Below, in pieces: positions 32,393 to 46,400 of a stretch of 64,000 nt of DNA. The stretch covers positions 1,240,001-1,304,000 of the forward strand of contig JAYJMM010000037.1 in assembly GCA_037349105.1 (NCBI GenBank). The letters are read 5' to 3'. Position 1 is the stretch's first letter. Each line of letters starts with the position of its first letter. The translations under genes were made by a program, and so were the position numbers. The notes under the pieces are model-generated. The model worked only from the letters and a program-made list of their open reading frames with translations. It ran no database searches and was not told where the DNA came from. The stretch is from Limnomonas spitsbergensis. Lineage: Eukaryota > Chlorophyta > Chlorophyceae > Chlamydomonadales.

Positions 32393-35300
32393 CTACCCGG
32401 CAGTAGCGGCCGCGGAAGCTCTGTCTGCACGCCTGCAAGGAGGGAGTAAACACGAAGGGTGGTAACCAAGCTCCTCATCTGCCACTTGCCTGTCACCTGC
32501 CACCTGCATGCAACCGAACTTGCCACAGGCCCATAGATTATGCGGACAATGTCAATGCGGTCAGCCCTAATCGCCTGCAGCACAGTGCACGGCATCAGCT
32601 TCCTCACTCTCAGATCCCAATAAGCCAGAAGCCCACCTGAAAAGCAGCAAGCTGCCATTAGCCACGCGGCTTATGCGGGTGTCGTCATCCAAGTAGGTTG
32701 TACGCCACACGCTTTGGCTCTGGAGCAGCTCGGGAATGGGAACTGAGAGCTCGGGGAGTTCCTACATTAATTTGGGGCCGTTTGTTCAATTTCAAGGGTT
32801 GAAGGGTCAGGAGTTAAAAGTAAGGGTTTTGCTTGACCCTTATGGTTGCAGAAAGGCGGTTAAAGATGTGAGTAAGGAAAGGGCAAATCAAGAGGTCAAT
32901 TGGGGTCCCAGACGGGAAGGGCTGCCGCCTCTACCGTAGGGGAGGCATCCCGATTTGTTTTGCCTCTCACAAAAGTGTGAGGGGTCCGCCTCAGCCCTCC
33001 ACCTTTCGGTGGTGGGGCCTCGGCGTACCCCCCGTGAGGATAATGTGGGTCCCAGACAAAAAATCAAAGGGGGTGCGGTTGAGTTTCCTGACCCCTTGGC
33101 GAGTTTTTGCGAGGGTCAAGGGAAGAGCATTGGAAGTGTTCTAATGTTGTACCTACAGGCCCGTAAGGCAATGTGCACGAGGGTGCAGGGAGCAACATCT
33201 GCAGCGTTACGTCCCAGGCTGCGCTGTTTCCTTACCTCTCACACCTCCCACGGGGCATAGCTTTCTTTCTTTCTCTGCCCCCTTGCTAGTTACTGCGAGG
33301 TGACCACAGCGATGGTGGTAGCAAAGAAAGAAAGATATAATGCTCCTCCACTGGAGCAGGGGGCGTGAGATACCACTCCACCCACAGCAGTTCTATCCTT
33401 AGTAGGATAGCCGTGGTGGTAGCAGAGATTCTGGTCAGGCGAGTCACATGCCGACACGAGCCTCAAGCCATGAAAAGGGAGGGGTTCAGTAGATCACCAT
33501 GACCTTGAATCGGCCTATCGAGGACTTTCACCCATTTTGTGAATAACAAGCCCTTGGTGGGATCCCCCCCCCCTGCTTACCTCAATTTCGACCCCAAGGA
33601 AGGCGAGAGGCTTGAGGCTGAAAGTGTTGAAGACAGCCGAGGCGCTGCTCCCATCCAAGTTGTTTGACCAGCCGCCCGACACGCAGATCTGCCAGCTGCC
33701 TAAAGGACCAAACCTGAGGGTTTCAGGCCAGGGGGGTCCAAGCTTGAGCCAGGAGTCAGGGTTGACAAGTGTTGGCCTCCTCTCCATGCTCGTGAGTGTT
33801 CACACGAAAAGTCCGCATTCCGTTCAGCAAGCCAGCCCTTAAGCTGCTGCCCTCCCCATACTATGTTCTTGAGGCAAGCCCTTGATCCTTCTCCTTGGTT
33901 AGTTGGTTAGTTGGTTTCCGAACGACTGCTGGCTGCTTAGGCGCTGGCTGCCTGTCAAGGTGGGTGAATGTTTGCCACCTGACTTCTAGCTCCCCGAACA
34001 GCTAGGTGCATTCAGGGGGAACTTGTCGGAACAACCGCACCTGAACATCGCGGTACACAGTATTGCAGTTAATCAGTTATGACATAGTGTGACTTCCGAC
34101 TGAACCTCCAGAGACATCCTCAGAGAGCCGCACCTGAACACCGCAGAGTTGTCGACCGTGATGTAATTGGACCGAGATTGATCGGCGCCCAACTTTTGTT
34201 TGATGGCATCCATCCCGAGACCCGGGACAGAACTCAGCAGCTGGGCAATCTGCAAAGGGTTACAAAATGGGGTTCGGAGCAGTCCTTTCTGGCTATATTT
34301 TAACAAGGTTTAGTGGCTGACATATCCTGCCGATCAGGCTATGGCCACTGGCCGGCTATGGCCACTGGCCGGCTATGGCTTGTTCCCCATAAGCCCAGCG
34401 ACAGCCCCCAGGCAGCACCCTGAAGATGCTCAATCACTCCTTCAGCCTCACTTCCATACCAGGACCATGCTTTACTTCCACACATGATTCATGACCGCAT
34501 TTAAAAAGCTGAACCCAGATCTGCACAAACCCTTGCATCCCTCATCTCAGCTCAGAACCAAGTAAACGGGTTGGGCTGTCCGCCGGCCATTGCCCCTCCC
34601 AAGAAAACAGGTTGGTCAGTCCACTATTAATTGCCTTACCTGAGAAAACAGGTTGGGCTGTCCACTGGCCGTTGCGATGTCGGCAGCATCGGTGCCGTTG
34701 GAGGCATAGGCCAATGTCCAGTCACCAAGGAGGTCCGGCTCGGGGCCGCTGACCTGAGAGAAAGCAGTAGGACAAAGGTTGAGGGCAAAGGGAGGGAAGA
34801 CACGGGGCCCAACTGCCACAGGGAGGGAAGACACGGGGCCCAACTGCCACAGGGAGGGAAGACACGGGGCCCAACTGCCACAGGGAGGGAAGACACGGGG
34901 CCCAACTGCCACACTTTTCCAGGTCTAAGGAAGAATCGTACCAGCAGTTGGGATCTGTGTCCTCCCTCTCTCTGGTTGAGGGGGCATGCAAGGGGGCGGA
35001 AGCTGAGGAGCAAACACGAATGAATGCAAGGTGACAGAAGCTGAGGGGCGAACCCCGCTAACCGCAAAGTTAGTGGCACTCCGCCCATCTCCCCAGGCGC
35101 CGGCCCCGGCGCAACTTCCCTGCCACTAACCCCGGCGTAACTCCCCCGGCGTAACTTCCCTGCCACTAACCCCGGCGTAACTCCCCCGGCGCAACTTCCC
35201 TGCCACTAACTCCGGCGTAACTCCCCCGGCGTAACTTCCCTGCCACTAGCTTAGGAGCATGACCCGCAGAGAGGATGGAAGCAAAGGGGCCAACCTAGGA

Positions 35301-38300
35301 GCATGCCCCACAAAGGGGAGAGACAGGTAGCAATGCATGGCATTTGAATCACATTTAAGACATTGGGTCATACGGGGGCTTCTGGCATAACAGGGTACCA
35401 GCGTTAGTGCCTCAGTGCCTCACCCACCTGCTTCCAGGGAAATGGTCCAGTGGTATAACGCTGGTGGCATCCATACCTTGAGGCTGAGGGATCGAATCCT
35501 CCACACGATCTTCTCTCTCCCCCGACTAGAGCACCTGGTTCCATGTTCCTGCCCCCTCACGTAGGAGGATGTCATGGCTGCACCATGGACCAGGCTGTGC
35601 ATGGCAGCTGGAATTGAGCCTAGTCATTCCCTACCAGCCCCACGGGCCGAGCGTTCAGCGGGGCCCAGCGGGTATGCGCCGTTTTAAACCCACCTGGTTC
35701 TGGCCGGGTGGGCGGACCGGGTTGACCGCCTCTAGTGCTGCTAGCAGGCGGTCCAGCTGCCCCCTAAAAGGCTCCCCTCCCGGGACGACTGACTGGACGG
35801 GGCCCAGAGCCTGGGTAGCCAGAGCTATCGAGCGCTTGAGCTGAGAGCGGTGCTGAGGCAGGCCCTAACAGTGGGAGAAGAGTGCGAGAGGTTAGTGAGG
35901 AGTAAAAGGAGTGAGAGGAGTGGGGGAGTGAGGAGGTGAGGTTAGTCCGGATGAGTGACATGTAGCTGAAAAGCACTGCAGAGAAACTGGTGCCGCACTC
36001 ACAGCATCAGTACCCAGCGTGTCAGCTCTCCCGCCTTCTCTCCCGTTCCCGCTCCCGTTCATGGTTCTACTGGTCCAGCTGTCGTGCCGCCCAGCAGCAG
36101 TACCTGGGGTTCCGCCAACATATCCAGGCTTAAGATCAGGATCAGACGGCCACCCAGAGGGCGGGGGCCTGAGGTAAGCGCCCCCCTCGCGTGCCACCAC
36201 GGCGGCCACGGCGGCCGCCGCTGTGACGGCAGCATCAACGACAGCCCCGGAGCTGCCGCCATCGCCGCCGCCGCCATTGCTGTTGCTGTTGTAAAAGGTG
36301 GAGGTGCCCTGCTGGTGCCGCGGGTCGGCGCGACTGCTTGCTGGCGACGAGGCAGTGGTGGTAGTGGTGGTGGCGGAGGAGGCAGCAAGCCCCGAGCTGG
36401 CTGCGGCGGTGAGCGACGGTGAGGCAGCAGCGCCTGGGTCCCTGCGGGGTCCCTGCTGCATTACTTTTGCAAAGTCCTTCCATGTGTCCATCACATTCCT
36501 TGGACTGGAGTTATCAGTGGCCCCAGAGCTCGGACCGCTGCCAGAGTGCCTGGCGGGGGGACCTGTCCACGCCGCGGCGCTCCCGGCGGCTGCGACCGGA
36601 TTCGTCCCGTCAGAGCTGCCACGCAAGAACGAATCGGATGGGGCGGCTGACGCGAGCCCCGTTGCCGCCCCGCTGTCCCACTGCCTCATTTGTGTGGAGG
36701 CGGCGGGCTGGGCGGGGTCAAGCCAGGAGGGCGGGGCTGCTCGGTCATCGAGTGGCAGGGGGAAGCTTCTCGGCAGCTGCCGCGCGGAGGTGGAGGGGAA
36801 GCTGTCCTCCTCAACAGGGAAGCTGCCGCTGCCTTGTTGGGAGCCAGGCGGAAGCTGCACCATTCAGGATAGCAGGCAGGGTTTGGGTTTCAGGAATTCA
36901 GAGGTAGGTGTTAAGCTGATGTGCTAGGGAAGGTTCATGGTCCAGGTTTAAAGGGGCTCATGGAACTTGTTCATGGTTCATGGTCCAGGTTTAAAGGGGC
37001 TCATGGAACTTGTTCATGGTTCAGGGTCCAGGTTTGAAGGGGCTCATGGAACTTGTTCATGGTTCAGGGTCCAGGTTTAAAGGGGCTCATGGAACTTGTT
37101 CATGGTTCAGGGTCCAGGTTTAAAGGGGCTCATGGAACTTGTTCATGGTTCAGGGTCCAGGTTTGAAGGGGCTCATGGAACTTGTTCATGGTTCAGGGTC
37201 CAGGTTTAAAGGGGCTCATGGAACTTGTTCATGGTTCATGGTCCAGGTTTAAAGGGGCTCATGAACTTGTTCATGGTTCAGGGTCGAGGTTTAAAGGGGC
37301 TCATGGAACTTGTTCATGGTTCAGGGTCCAGGTTTAAAGGGGCTCATGGAACTTGTTCATGGTTCAGGGTCCAGGTTTGAAGGGGCTCATGGAACTTGTT
37401 CATGGTTCAGGGTCCAGGTTTAAAGGGGCTCATGGAACTTGTTCATGGTTCATGGTCCAGGTTTAAAGGGGCTCATGAACTTGTTCATGGTTCAGGGTCG
37501 AGGTTTAAAGGGGCTCATGGAACTTGTTCATGGTTCAGGGTCCAGGTTTAAAGGGGCTCATGGAACTTGTTCATGGTTCAGGGTCGAGGTTTAAAGGGGC
37601 TCATGAACTTGTTCATGGTCCAGGGTCCAGGTTTAAAGGGGCTCATGGAACTTGTTCATGGTTCAGGGTCCAGGTTTGAAGGGGCTCATGGAACTTGTTC
37701 ATGGTTCAGGGTCCAGGTTTAAAGGGGCTCCTGGAACTTGTTCATGGTTCAGGGTCCAGGTTTAAAGGGGCTCCTGGAACTTGTTCATGGTTCAGGGTCC
37801 AGGTTTAAAGGGGCTCCTGGAACTTGTTCATGGTTCAGGGTCCAGGTTTGAAGGGGCTCATGGAACTTGTTCATGGTTCAGGGTCCAGGTTTAAAGGGGC
37901 TCATGGAACTTGTTCATGGTTCAGGGTCCAGGTTTAAAGGGGCTCCTGGAACTTGTTCATGGTTCAGGGCTCAGGTATTTCAGGCTTAAACAACTCGACG
38001 GCTCACGTCACCCAATCCCTGTGGCAGCATCTGTTCCTGCTGCTGTTCCTGCGGCCCACCTGCTGCCCCCGCTTCAGAGTCTGTGTCCCAAAAACCCCAA
38101 GGGAAAGGCAGCAGCATCAGCCGCAATTCACCTGTCGCTGCCCCCGCTTCAGAGTCTGTGTCCCAATACCCCAACGGAAAGGCGGCAGGACCAGCCGCGA
38201 CCCACCTGTTGCTGCTCCGGCTGTTGTGTGGACCGCATGAGGGCAGGCACCCTGGCACGAAGCAGGAAGAAGGCGCCAGCCAGCGCTGCCACGTAGGCGA

Positions 38301-41300
38301 CCAGGCGCGAGGCGGGCGGCACGGCAGACCAGGTCCCGTCCATGGATATCACAATGCTGTCACCCAGCCGCTTGACGCCTGTCGAGGGTTCAGGGTGAAA
38401 GGTTGAGGAGATTCAGGGTGAAGGGTTAAGGTGATTCAAAGTGAAGGGTTAGGGTTATTCAGGGTTTAGGGTGCACGTTTCTGTGGCAGTTCAGGGTACA
38501 GGTTTCAGGGATGAGGCGATTCAGGGTTCAGGGGTTATGCTGACTTATGCGGTTCAGGGTTTAGGGTTTAGGGCTTATGCGGTTCAGGGTTCAGGGATTT
38601 GGTCGTGATACGGCCACGATTGGGCCGCCCAGCGGCTACCCGAAGGTGGTGCTGAGCGCCCTCATATCAACATAGGGCTTGGTGCAGATTCTCTCCCAAG
38701 CCCTTCATGGCCCTCAGCCGGCATCATCATCGAAAATGTGTGTCTGTACCAGACCACCTTGAGCAGGCCGTTGGGCAGCCACCATGGGGACCTGACCTTA
38801 AATCTATGGCCGTTTGCCGGAGCCCCAAGCTTCAGCACCCAATGGCCTCGGTTGCGATGTAGCTCAATTCAGTTGAAGAAGAACGGTGAAGAAATACTGA
38901 GTGTGAGGACGAATCCCTATCCTACCTGTATCGGCCGCAGTTGCCTGAATACGGAACCGGCGATCTTTTGCCTGCGCTTCCTTCATGCGCACATAGTCGA
39001 TGATTTTCAGGCAAGGCTAGAAGGCACACAAGTACCCAAAATCATGTGCTAGGGGGGAATCGAACCCCCGTCTGTTCCGCTCGGCTGATGAGTTTCGTCA
39101 CATGGCAGGGAACTATGCTACCACTATACCACTAGCACATTTTGTCATGCCTCAGTAATGAAAAACAGATCTTTATGTTCGAACTGCTCCCAAAACACTC
39201 AAACTGTACTTCATTTCACATCTTCTAGGCTTTCGGTCTCTGCCTTGACGCTGCATGTTGGAGTGCCAGGTTTTCTTTGGGCTTGGCTTGGCTGAACCCT
39301 AAACCCACCCTTCACCCTCATGAGTGCCACCCACCAACTAGGACATCTCTGAAGCCGCTGTCCTAGGGTTGTAAGTTTTTAGGGTCTAAACCTCTCACCC
39401 TAAACCCACCCTTCACCCTCATGAGTGCCACCCACCAACTAAAACGTCTCTGAGGCCGCTGCCTTAGGGGTTAAAGTTAACTGCTTCTAGGGTCTTAACC
39501 CTGAACCCTAAACCCGCCCTTCACCCTCGGGATCACCACCCACCAACTAGGACGTCTCTGAGGCCGCTGTCGACGACCACAGCCCGGTACAGCCCGTCCA
39601 GTAAGCTGAGGATGGGATCTGGGCCGGAGGCTGAAAGTGGCCCGCCAAGAGAGGGGGCTCCCGGAGCATGGCTAAGGGGCAGGCCCGACTTCAGCCTGCG
39701 GGTACAGAGCCATCCTTGGGAACAAGAAGCAGAGAGAGTCGATACTAATATAATATTCATAGGAAACCCGGAAATCAGTATACTAGAATCTCCTAGAGTT
39801 CGCTCCTAATTAATTAATTATTGGGGTGCACGGACATGGCTGCGCGCAGGTATTATATCAAAGGTCAGCGGTGCGCAGAGTGTCAGTCAGGTGCCCAAAC
39901 AACTATTTTGGGGGCGCGCTCTACGAATTAAAAACAGCAAATATCAAAAAAACGCGCGCTCGCGCGCGACTGTCTGATTTGACATCTGTCGAGTGATCCT
40001 TACGCCAGTCTCCGTAGCGAAGCTCGATCCTGGAGGCAGAGACGGGGGCTGACGACTGCAGAAGTTTCATGGGCCCAACAGCCACACCTTTCCTGAGCCA
40101 GGAACCGGCGGAGGAGGACGATGACGACTATGCTGAGTATTGCTGACCTTGTACTATCCTTGCTAGCAAGAAACGAGGGTTTTAACAGAGTCTTGCTGTA
40201 CTGGCTGAAAGTGCTGCCCGGAAGAAAATTTAATTTATTTTCAGTGATGCGCGGCGTTAAATAAAATTACCTGCTGCGCGACGTTAAATTAAATTAAAAT
40301 TTCGTCGCTGCGCGTCCGTTTTAAAAAAACTCATTGGCTGCGCGACGGAAACAAAAATCTTTTCTGGGGTGGTGTGCGAACCCTAAGCGGTTTTACGGTA
40401 AGGTTATACCTAAATGCCTTACTGGTAAATACAAACTTGTATGTTTATAATAGTCTTGCCTTCCATACCCGTAAGCCTCCCTACAAATATGCAGGTATTC
40501 AGGCTAGCTTGCATCAGTCATGATCGGTGATGATCTCCATTGAAAAGAAAAAAAAACTCATTTAAAACACAATGGTGGATGACGTCGCTTCCAATGGATC
40601 GCACGCCTACACAGCTGTGTTTCTTATTTCGGCTATCAGTCCACCTTCATCAGGCCGCCCCGCAACCTCTGAAGGCCCCATTGGGAGCAAACTTGGACCA
40701 GCCTACGACTGGTGGCCAAAGCAGCATGTCCGGCTGCAAATGGGGTCGCTTACCAGAGGCCCGAGTGTAGCTGACATGTAGCTGAGTCACGAAAAAATAA
40801 ACACAGTAGTATAAAACAAAACAGCGATCCCTTGCTGGCCCATGAGACAGCTTATGCCTTTAAGAGGCAGGGTGACGCAATGCACCGAGGAACATGCGCT
40901 TGACAATGCATTGTTTCCACATTTTAAAGGCCATCGGTTTAAAAACTTGATGTGGTGTCTCTTGCGGTGGAAAACTCCCTCTCAGGATGTTTTCCTGTGA
41001 CCATTTGCAAGCCCATTTGGCCTAACCTATGAACGTCAAATAGCTTGTTTAGGCTAACCGATATACAAGCTAACATAAGCTTGCAAGTCGTAAGCTGATG
41101 TTACCTTCAAACTAAAATTATAAGCTTATAACTTAGTTATACCGTATTAATTTCATCCTGGTATACCAGTTAAGTATCGGTACAGTACTGGTGTGCAAAC
41201 TTAGACGCCCTTCCCTACATGTATCTGTACCTATGAAGACAAATGCCAGTCACGATCCCGGCAACAGATCCAGAATAAAAATTGCCCCCCCCCCCCCCCC

Positions 41301-43380
41301 GGGATCCACCTTCGGGCGAGTTGACCTTGAGCCACTGAGAGACAGCTTGTCTGCAATGGTGGACAGCTGAGGGACAGACTGAGGGGGAGAACAACTCGCC
41401 CCCAGGATACACCTACGGGTGAACTGACCTTGAGCCACTGAGAGACAGCTTGTCTGCAATGGTGGACAGCTGAGACAGGATGGAGGTCAGGGCTGCTCGC
41501 TCCTCCGGGTCGCTCACTCGATACATGCTCTGGTCCTGAAATGTTAAAACACAGGGTCGAGTGAGAGGGATGTTTTAGGCAGTCAGGGGCCCTGAGGCGC
41601 TAATGAGGGCTGCATGTTGGGTGCGGGCGGTGCAGATATCTTGCGTGCAGTGACAGGTCCCATACGTCCATCCCCTAATCGCCCGTAGGGTCAAGATGCG
41701 GTAAGGTGTGGCGAGGTATGGCAAGGTATGGCAAGGTATGGCAAGGTATGGCAAGGTGTGGCAAGGTGTGGCAAGGTATGGCAAGGTATGGCAAGGTGTG
41801 GCAAGGTGTGGCAAGGTATGGCAAGGTGTGGCAAGGTATGGCAAGGTATGGCAAGGGGTCAAGGTGTGGCAAGGTGTGGCAAGGTATGGCAAGGGGTCAA
41901 GGTGTGGCAAGGTGTGTGGCTGATTGAACCATACAGGGTGCAAGCGGTGCAGATGCCCAGCAGGGACCCATCCCCTCATCGCCCCAAAAGTTAGGGTTTG
42001 GATTTCCAATCAGCCCTAGGGCCAGGCATGAGGTGGATGGACCCATTCACTGCCCAGTGACTATCTCCACCCTCAATTGTTTCTTCAATCCCACAGGCAC
42101 TGCCTAGTGACTATCTTCACCCTCAATTTGTTTTCAATTTCACAGGCCATTCACGCCCATAGGCAAAGTCGTGCACCAGGGCAGAACCTGAAACACAAAA
42201 GCTGCTCCTGGAGATGAGTATCAGCGTGACCCTTAACACGTAACCCGTGGGAAACAGAGTACAAATGAGGAGTACAAACCATACATAAATGAATTTATTT
42301 ATTTACTTAGTTTAAACCAGGTGCATAACACTGTCTGAAACGCTTCTCAGCCGCTTATAATTAGTGAAACAGCTCCCCCAATATGTTTCTGCAGGACAAC
42401 CCCTTTCACAATCCAGATATCTCCATCGGCAGATTGACGACGACAAACAAGGTAAGTGTTTGGGCTTCAGGATTTCAAATCTCACACACACCCACATACT
42501 AGGCTAGGGTACACGTTTCCAGATACCACCCGGACCCACCTCCCCGAGCTTTTGCGAGAGCTCTCTTAGCCTCTCCGCTGCATCCGACATCTGATGCACT
42601 TGGCTGCTAGAGGCAGGCAGCGGCGGTGGCAGCGCCAGCGGAGCAGAGCCAGCCGGCACCAGGAGGTCCTGCGGGGGAGGGTCAGGGGGGCAGGGGCAGG
42701 GGATGGAGGATCAAGGGTGGGAGGATGGGGGGTGGGGGGTCAGGGGGGGGAGGATGGGGAGGGAGGGTCAAAACAATCTATTGTGATTCAGCTGCAATTC
42801 AGGCATGACCTGGGCGGGCTGGGTGCAGTGACAGTTGAGGGCAGCCTGCAAGCTCTAGGAGTCATGCGGGGGAGGGTCAGGGGGAGAGGGTCAGGGCAAT
42901 TTGTGTGTCATTCAGCTACAGCTCAGCTAAAAATCAGGAAGGCTGGGTGCAGTGATAGGCTGATAGCAGAGGGCCGCTTGCAGGCAAAAGGAGGACATGT
43001 GGGAGGTAAATCAAGCGTTCGAAGGTCAGAGCATTTTGTATAAAGAATCCAGCTACACTTTGGGTAAACCCGGCCATCGGCTCAGGTGCTTAAATTAGCA
43101 AGCCCTGCTGCTCAGACCTTTGAACGTAGGCCGGTCATGGACTCATGGTCAGCCTCTTCACCCCTCTCCCCCCCAACCCCTCTCCCCCAACCGTCCCCCC
43201 TCTCTCCCCTCCCCCCTGAACCTCTTACCTGCACCCATCTCTCTCCCCCCCTCTCCCCCCCCCCTCTCTCCCCTCCCCCCTGAACCTCTTACCTGCACCC
43301 ATCTCTCCCCTCCCCCCTGAACCTCTTACCTGCACCCATCTCTCCCCTCCCCCCTGAACCTCTTACCTGCACCCATCTCT

Positions 43381-43411
<31 letters not shown>

Positions 43412-46400
43412 CTCCCCTCCCCCCTGAACCTCTTACCTGCACCCACTGGAGGGTACCCAGCACTCCTTCCATTAGGTAGTTGTGGTATGCAGGTTCCACA
43501 GAAGCACCCAGCACCGGCAAGACTGGCAGGTCAGGGAGGGGGTAGGGGGGAGAGAGAGCAGAAGGGGGTGAGAGGGGAGAGAGAGCAGAAAGGTTCGAGG
43601 GGAAGGACAGCAGGAGGGTCAGGAAGGAGAGAGGTTGAAAATCCAATACCTACCTACAATACGTGCAGATCGCATTTCCTGATAGACACAAAAGTCAAAT
43701 TTCATCACATTGCGTTCAGTAAGGACGCGAATTTATGCAAATTTACGCAGATTCATGTAAATGAATGCAAATGAATGCAAGGACCCCCCCGGAACACATC
43801 CATGCATGGCCTGGGCGCTCATAACGAGGCTATCGAGTGGAGGTATAGGCTCTCAAACCACAACAACACACACTTGTATGTGGCAGTTTCCACATAAACA
43901 CACGCACCTGTGGCCACCTCCACTGTACTGCTCATAGGGGCACCCTCCACTGTACTGCTCACCTGTGGCAGGCTCCACTGTACTGCTCATGTGGGCACCC
44001 TCCAAGACCTGGAAGGGAGATCCATTGGGCGAGGGCCTGCCCCGATGCGCATCGATGAACTCCTGTGAGATATTGAGAATGCAATGCCAGGTCGGGTGTG
44101 TGATCACAAGTGCAAATTAGAATTCACGTTTGACAGATCTGCCCTGCTGAGAAAACGGAACAGAAACCTCCCGGGAGAAAGTTCGATATGTTTCATATCT
44201 GGAAGGAATGCCTACATTTAGGCAGGTGTGGACTGTAGGCCAGGTCATGGTTTGGACCGGGCCTGTCTGGTGTGGACTACCGGCATGTCAGGATGGTGCG
44301 TGTTAGGTCAGGCTCAAATGCAGACAGAATATTGCACCATCCACTTTGTTTCCCAAAATGTACAGCAGCAGGCACCGGGTACCGTCTTGAGAGAATATTT
44401 CCCGACTTATTCTGCCCAGCCTTGATGCGATGGTATGAACCAAACCATCATAGTACCGTATCCAGGAAGAGTGAGGCTGGGCGGAGAAAGGACCCCGCTT
44501 ACAATCTCGTCCGGTTTTAGTACATGATTTCTCACATGGGGATCATAAGGACCCCTCATGTGAGTGTAAAGGGTTCAGGTTTGATCCCTCAAACCCTCAT
44601 GTGAGTGTAAAGGGTTAGGGTTTGATCCCTCAAACCCTCATGTGAGTGTAAAGGGTTCAGGTTTGATCCCTCAAACCCTCATGTGAGTGTAAAGGGTAAG
44701 GGTTTGATCCCTCAAACCCTCATGTGAGTGTAAAGGGTTCAGGTTTGATCCCTCAAACCCTCATGTGAGTGTAAAGGGTTATGGTTTGATCCCTCAAACC
44801 CTCATGTGAGTGTAAAGGGTTCAGGTTTGATCCCTCAAACCCTCATGTGAGTGTAAAGGGTTAGGGTTTGATCCCTCAAACCCTCATGTGAGTGTAAAGG
44901 GTTCAGGTTTGATCCCTCAAACCCTCATGTGAGTGTAAAGGGTTAGGGTTTGATCCCTCAAAACCTCATGTGAGTGTAAAGGGTTCAGGTTTGATCCCTC
45001 AAACCCTCATGTGAGTGTAAAGGGTTCAGGTTTGATCCCTCAAACCCTCATGTGAGTGTAAAGGGTTAGGGTTTGATCCCTCAAACCCTCATGTGAGTGT
45101 AAAGGGTTCAGGTTTGATCCCTCAAACCCTCATGTGAGTGTAAAGGGTTGGGGTTTGATCCCTCAAACCCTCATGTGAGTGTAAAGGGTTAGGGTTTGAT
45201 CCCTCAAACCCTCATGTGAGTGTAAAGGGTTGGGGTTTGATCCCTCAAACCCTCATGTGAGTGTAAAGGGTTAGGGTTTGATCCCTCAAACCCTCATGTG
45301 AGTGTAAAGGGTTAGGGTTTGATCCCTCAAACCCTCATGTGAGTGTAAAGGGTTAGGGTTTGATCCCTCAAACCCTCATGTGAGTGTAAAGGGTTCAGGT
45401 TTGATCCCTCAAACCCTCATGTGAGTGTAAAGGGTTAGGGTTTGATCCCTCAAACCCTCATGTGAGTGTAAAGGGTTAGGGTTTGATCCCTCAAACCCTC
45501 ATGTGAGTGTAAAGGGTTAGGGTTTGATCCCTCAAACCCTCATGTGAGTGTAAAGGGTTCAGGTTTGATCCCTCAAACCCTCATGTGAGTGTAAAGGGTT
45601 AGGGTTTGATCCCTCAAACCCTCATGTGAGTGTAAAGGGTTCAGGTTTGATCCCTCAAACCCTCATGTGAGTGTAAAGGGTTAGGGTTTGATCCCTCAAA
45701 CCCTCATGTGAGTGTAAAGGGTTAGGGTTTGATCCCTCAAACCCTCAGGTGAGTGTAAAGGGTTCAGGTTTGATCCCTCAAACCCCCTTACCTGCAACTT
45801 GGACGCAGTGACGCCGATGCGGGACGAGACAGGCTGCCCGTACTGCCCCTGAAACTGCGAATATGCAGGGAATCAAGGTTCAGGGTACAGGGTATCAAGG
45901 TTCAGGGTGCAAAGTTCAGCGTCCAGGGTTCAGGCCTTCAGGGTCTAGGCTTCAGGCCTCAGCAGTCACATGAAAAGGTTCTTTGCATTGCTTGATCCAT
46001 GCAAGGCAATGTGGTATTGAACTTCCCACCCAAGGGTGGATCTAGAACCAGATCTGTTGTATTGTGTGTGAAGGTGATTCTGCCTCTGGCAGGAAGGGGT
46101 GGTTGGAGGCCTCAAAGATGACCGTGTTCCAGGACGAGGGCTTAGCGAAGTTGTCAATCTTTGTAAAAAAAATATATATATATATATATATATATACATA
46201 CACTCTGAGACGTGGATTAATGAAGCCACCCGTTCGGCCGTAGCACTAGGTGGGCTGCCATGTGTCAATCTTTGCATATCTAGCAGTCACCAAGCGATGG
46301 GTGGATCTCTGGAATCCTCCAGTGGTCCGCACGCATTAGTTTCAAGGAGGGTTGAAAGTAAGGGTGGCTGCCAACTTTGACCGGCCAGAGGAGGGGGAGG

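Noticed and set aside
35420..35602. 60-codon minus-strand ORF, and its relative at 2983-3180
   Set aside because: Both are the complement of the SINE body; the shared peptide reflects repeat homology, not a gene family.
36298..36927. 209-codon plus-strand ORF
   Set aside because: It is a shadow of the large minus-strand fibrillin exon 36854-36003, which is phase-compatible with its neighbours.
41675..41994. ORFs of MARYGKVWQG and PCHTLPYLA repeats
   Set aside because: They are both strands of the GGCAAGGTAT decamer array.
44560..45790. CRISPR-like or telomeric array
   Set aside because: The 41-bp units are contiguous and only part of each resembles TTTAGGG; the array lies inside an intron, not at a chromosome end.
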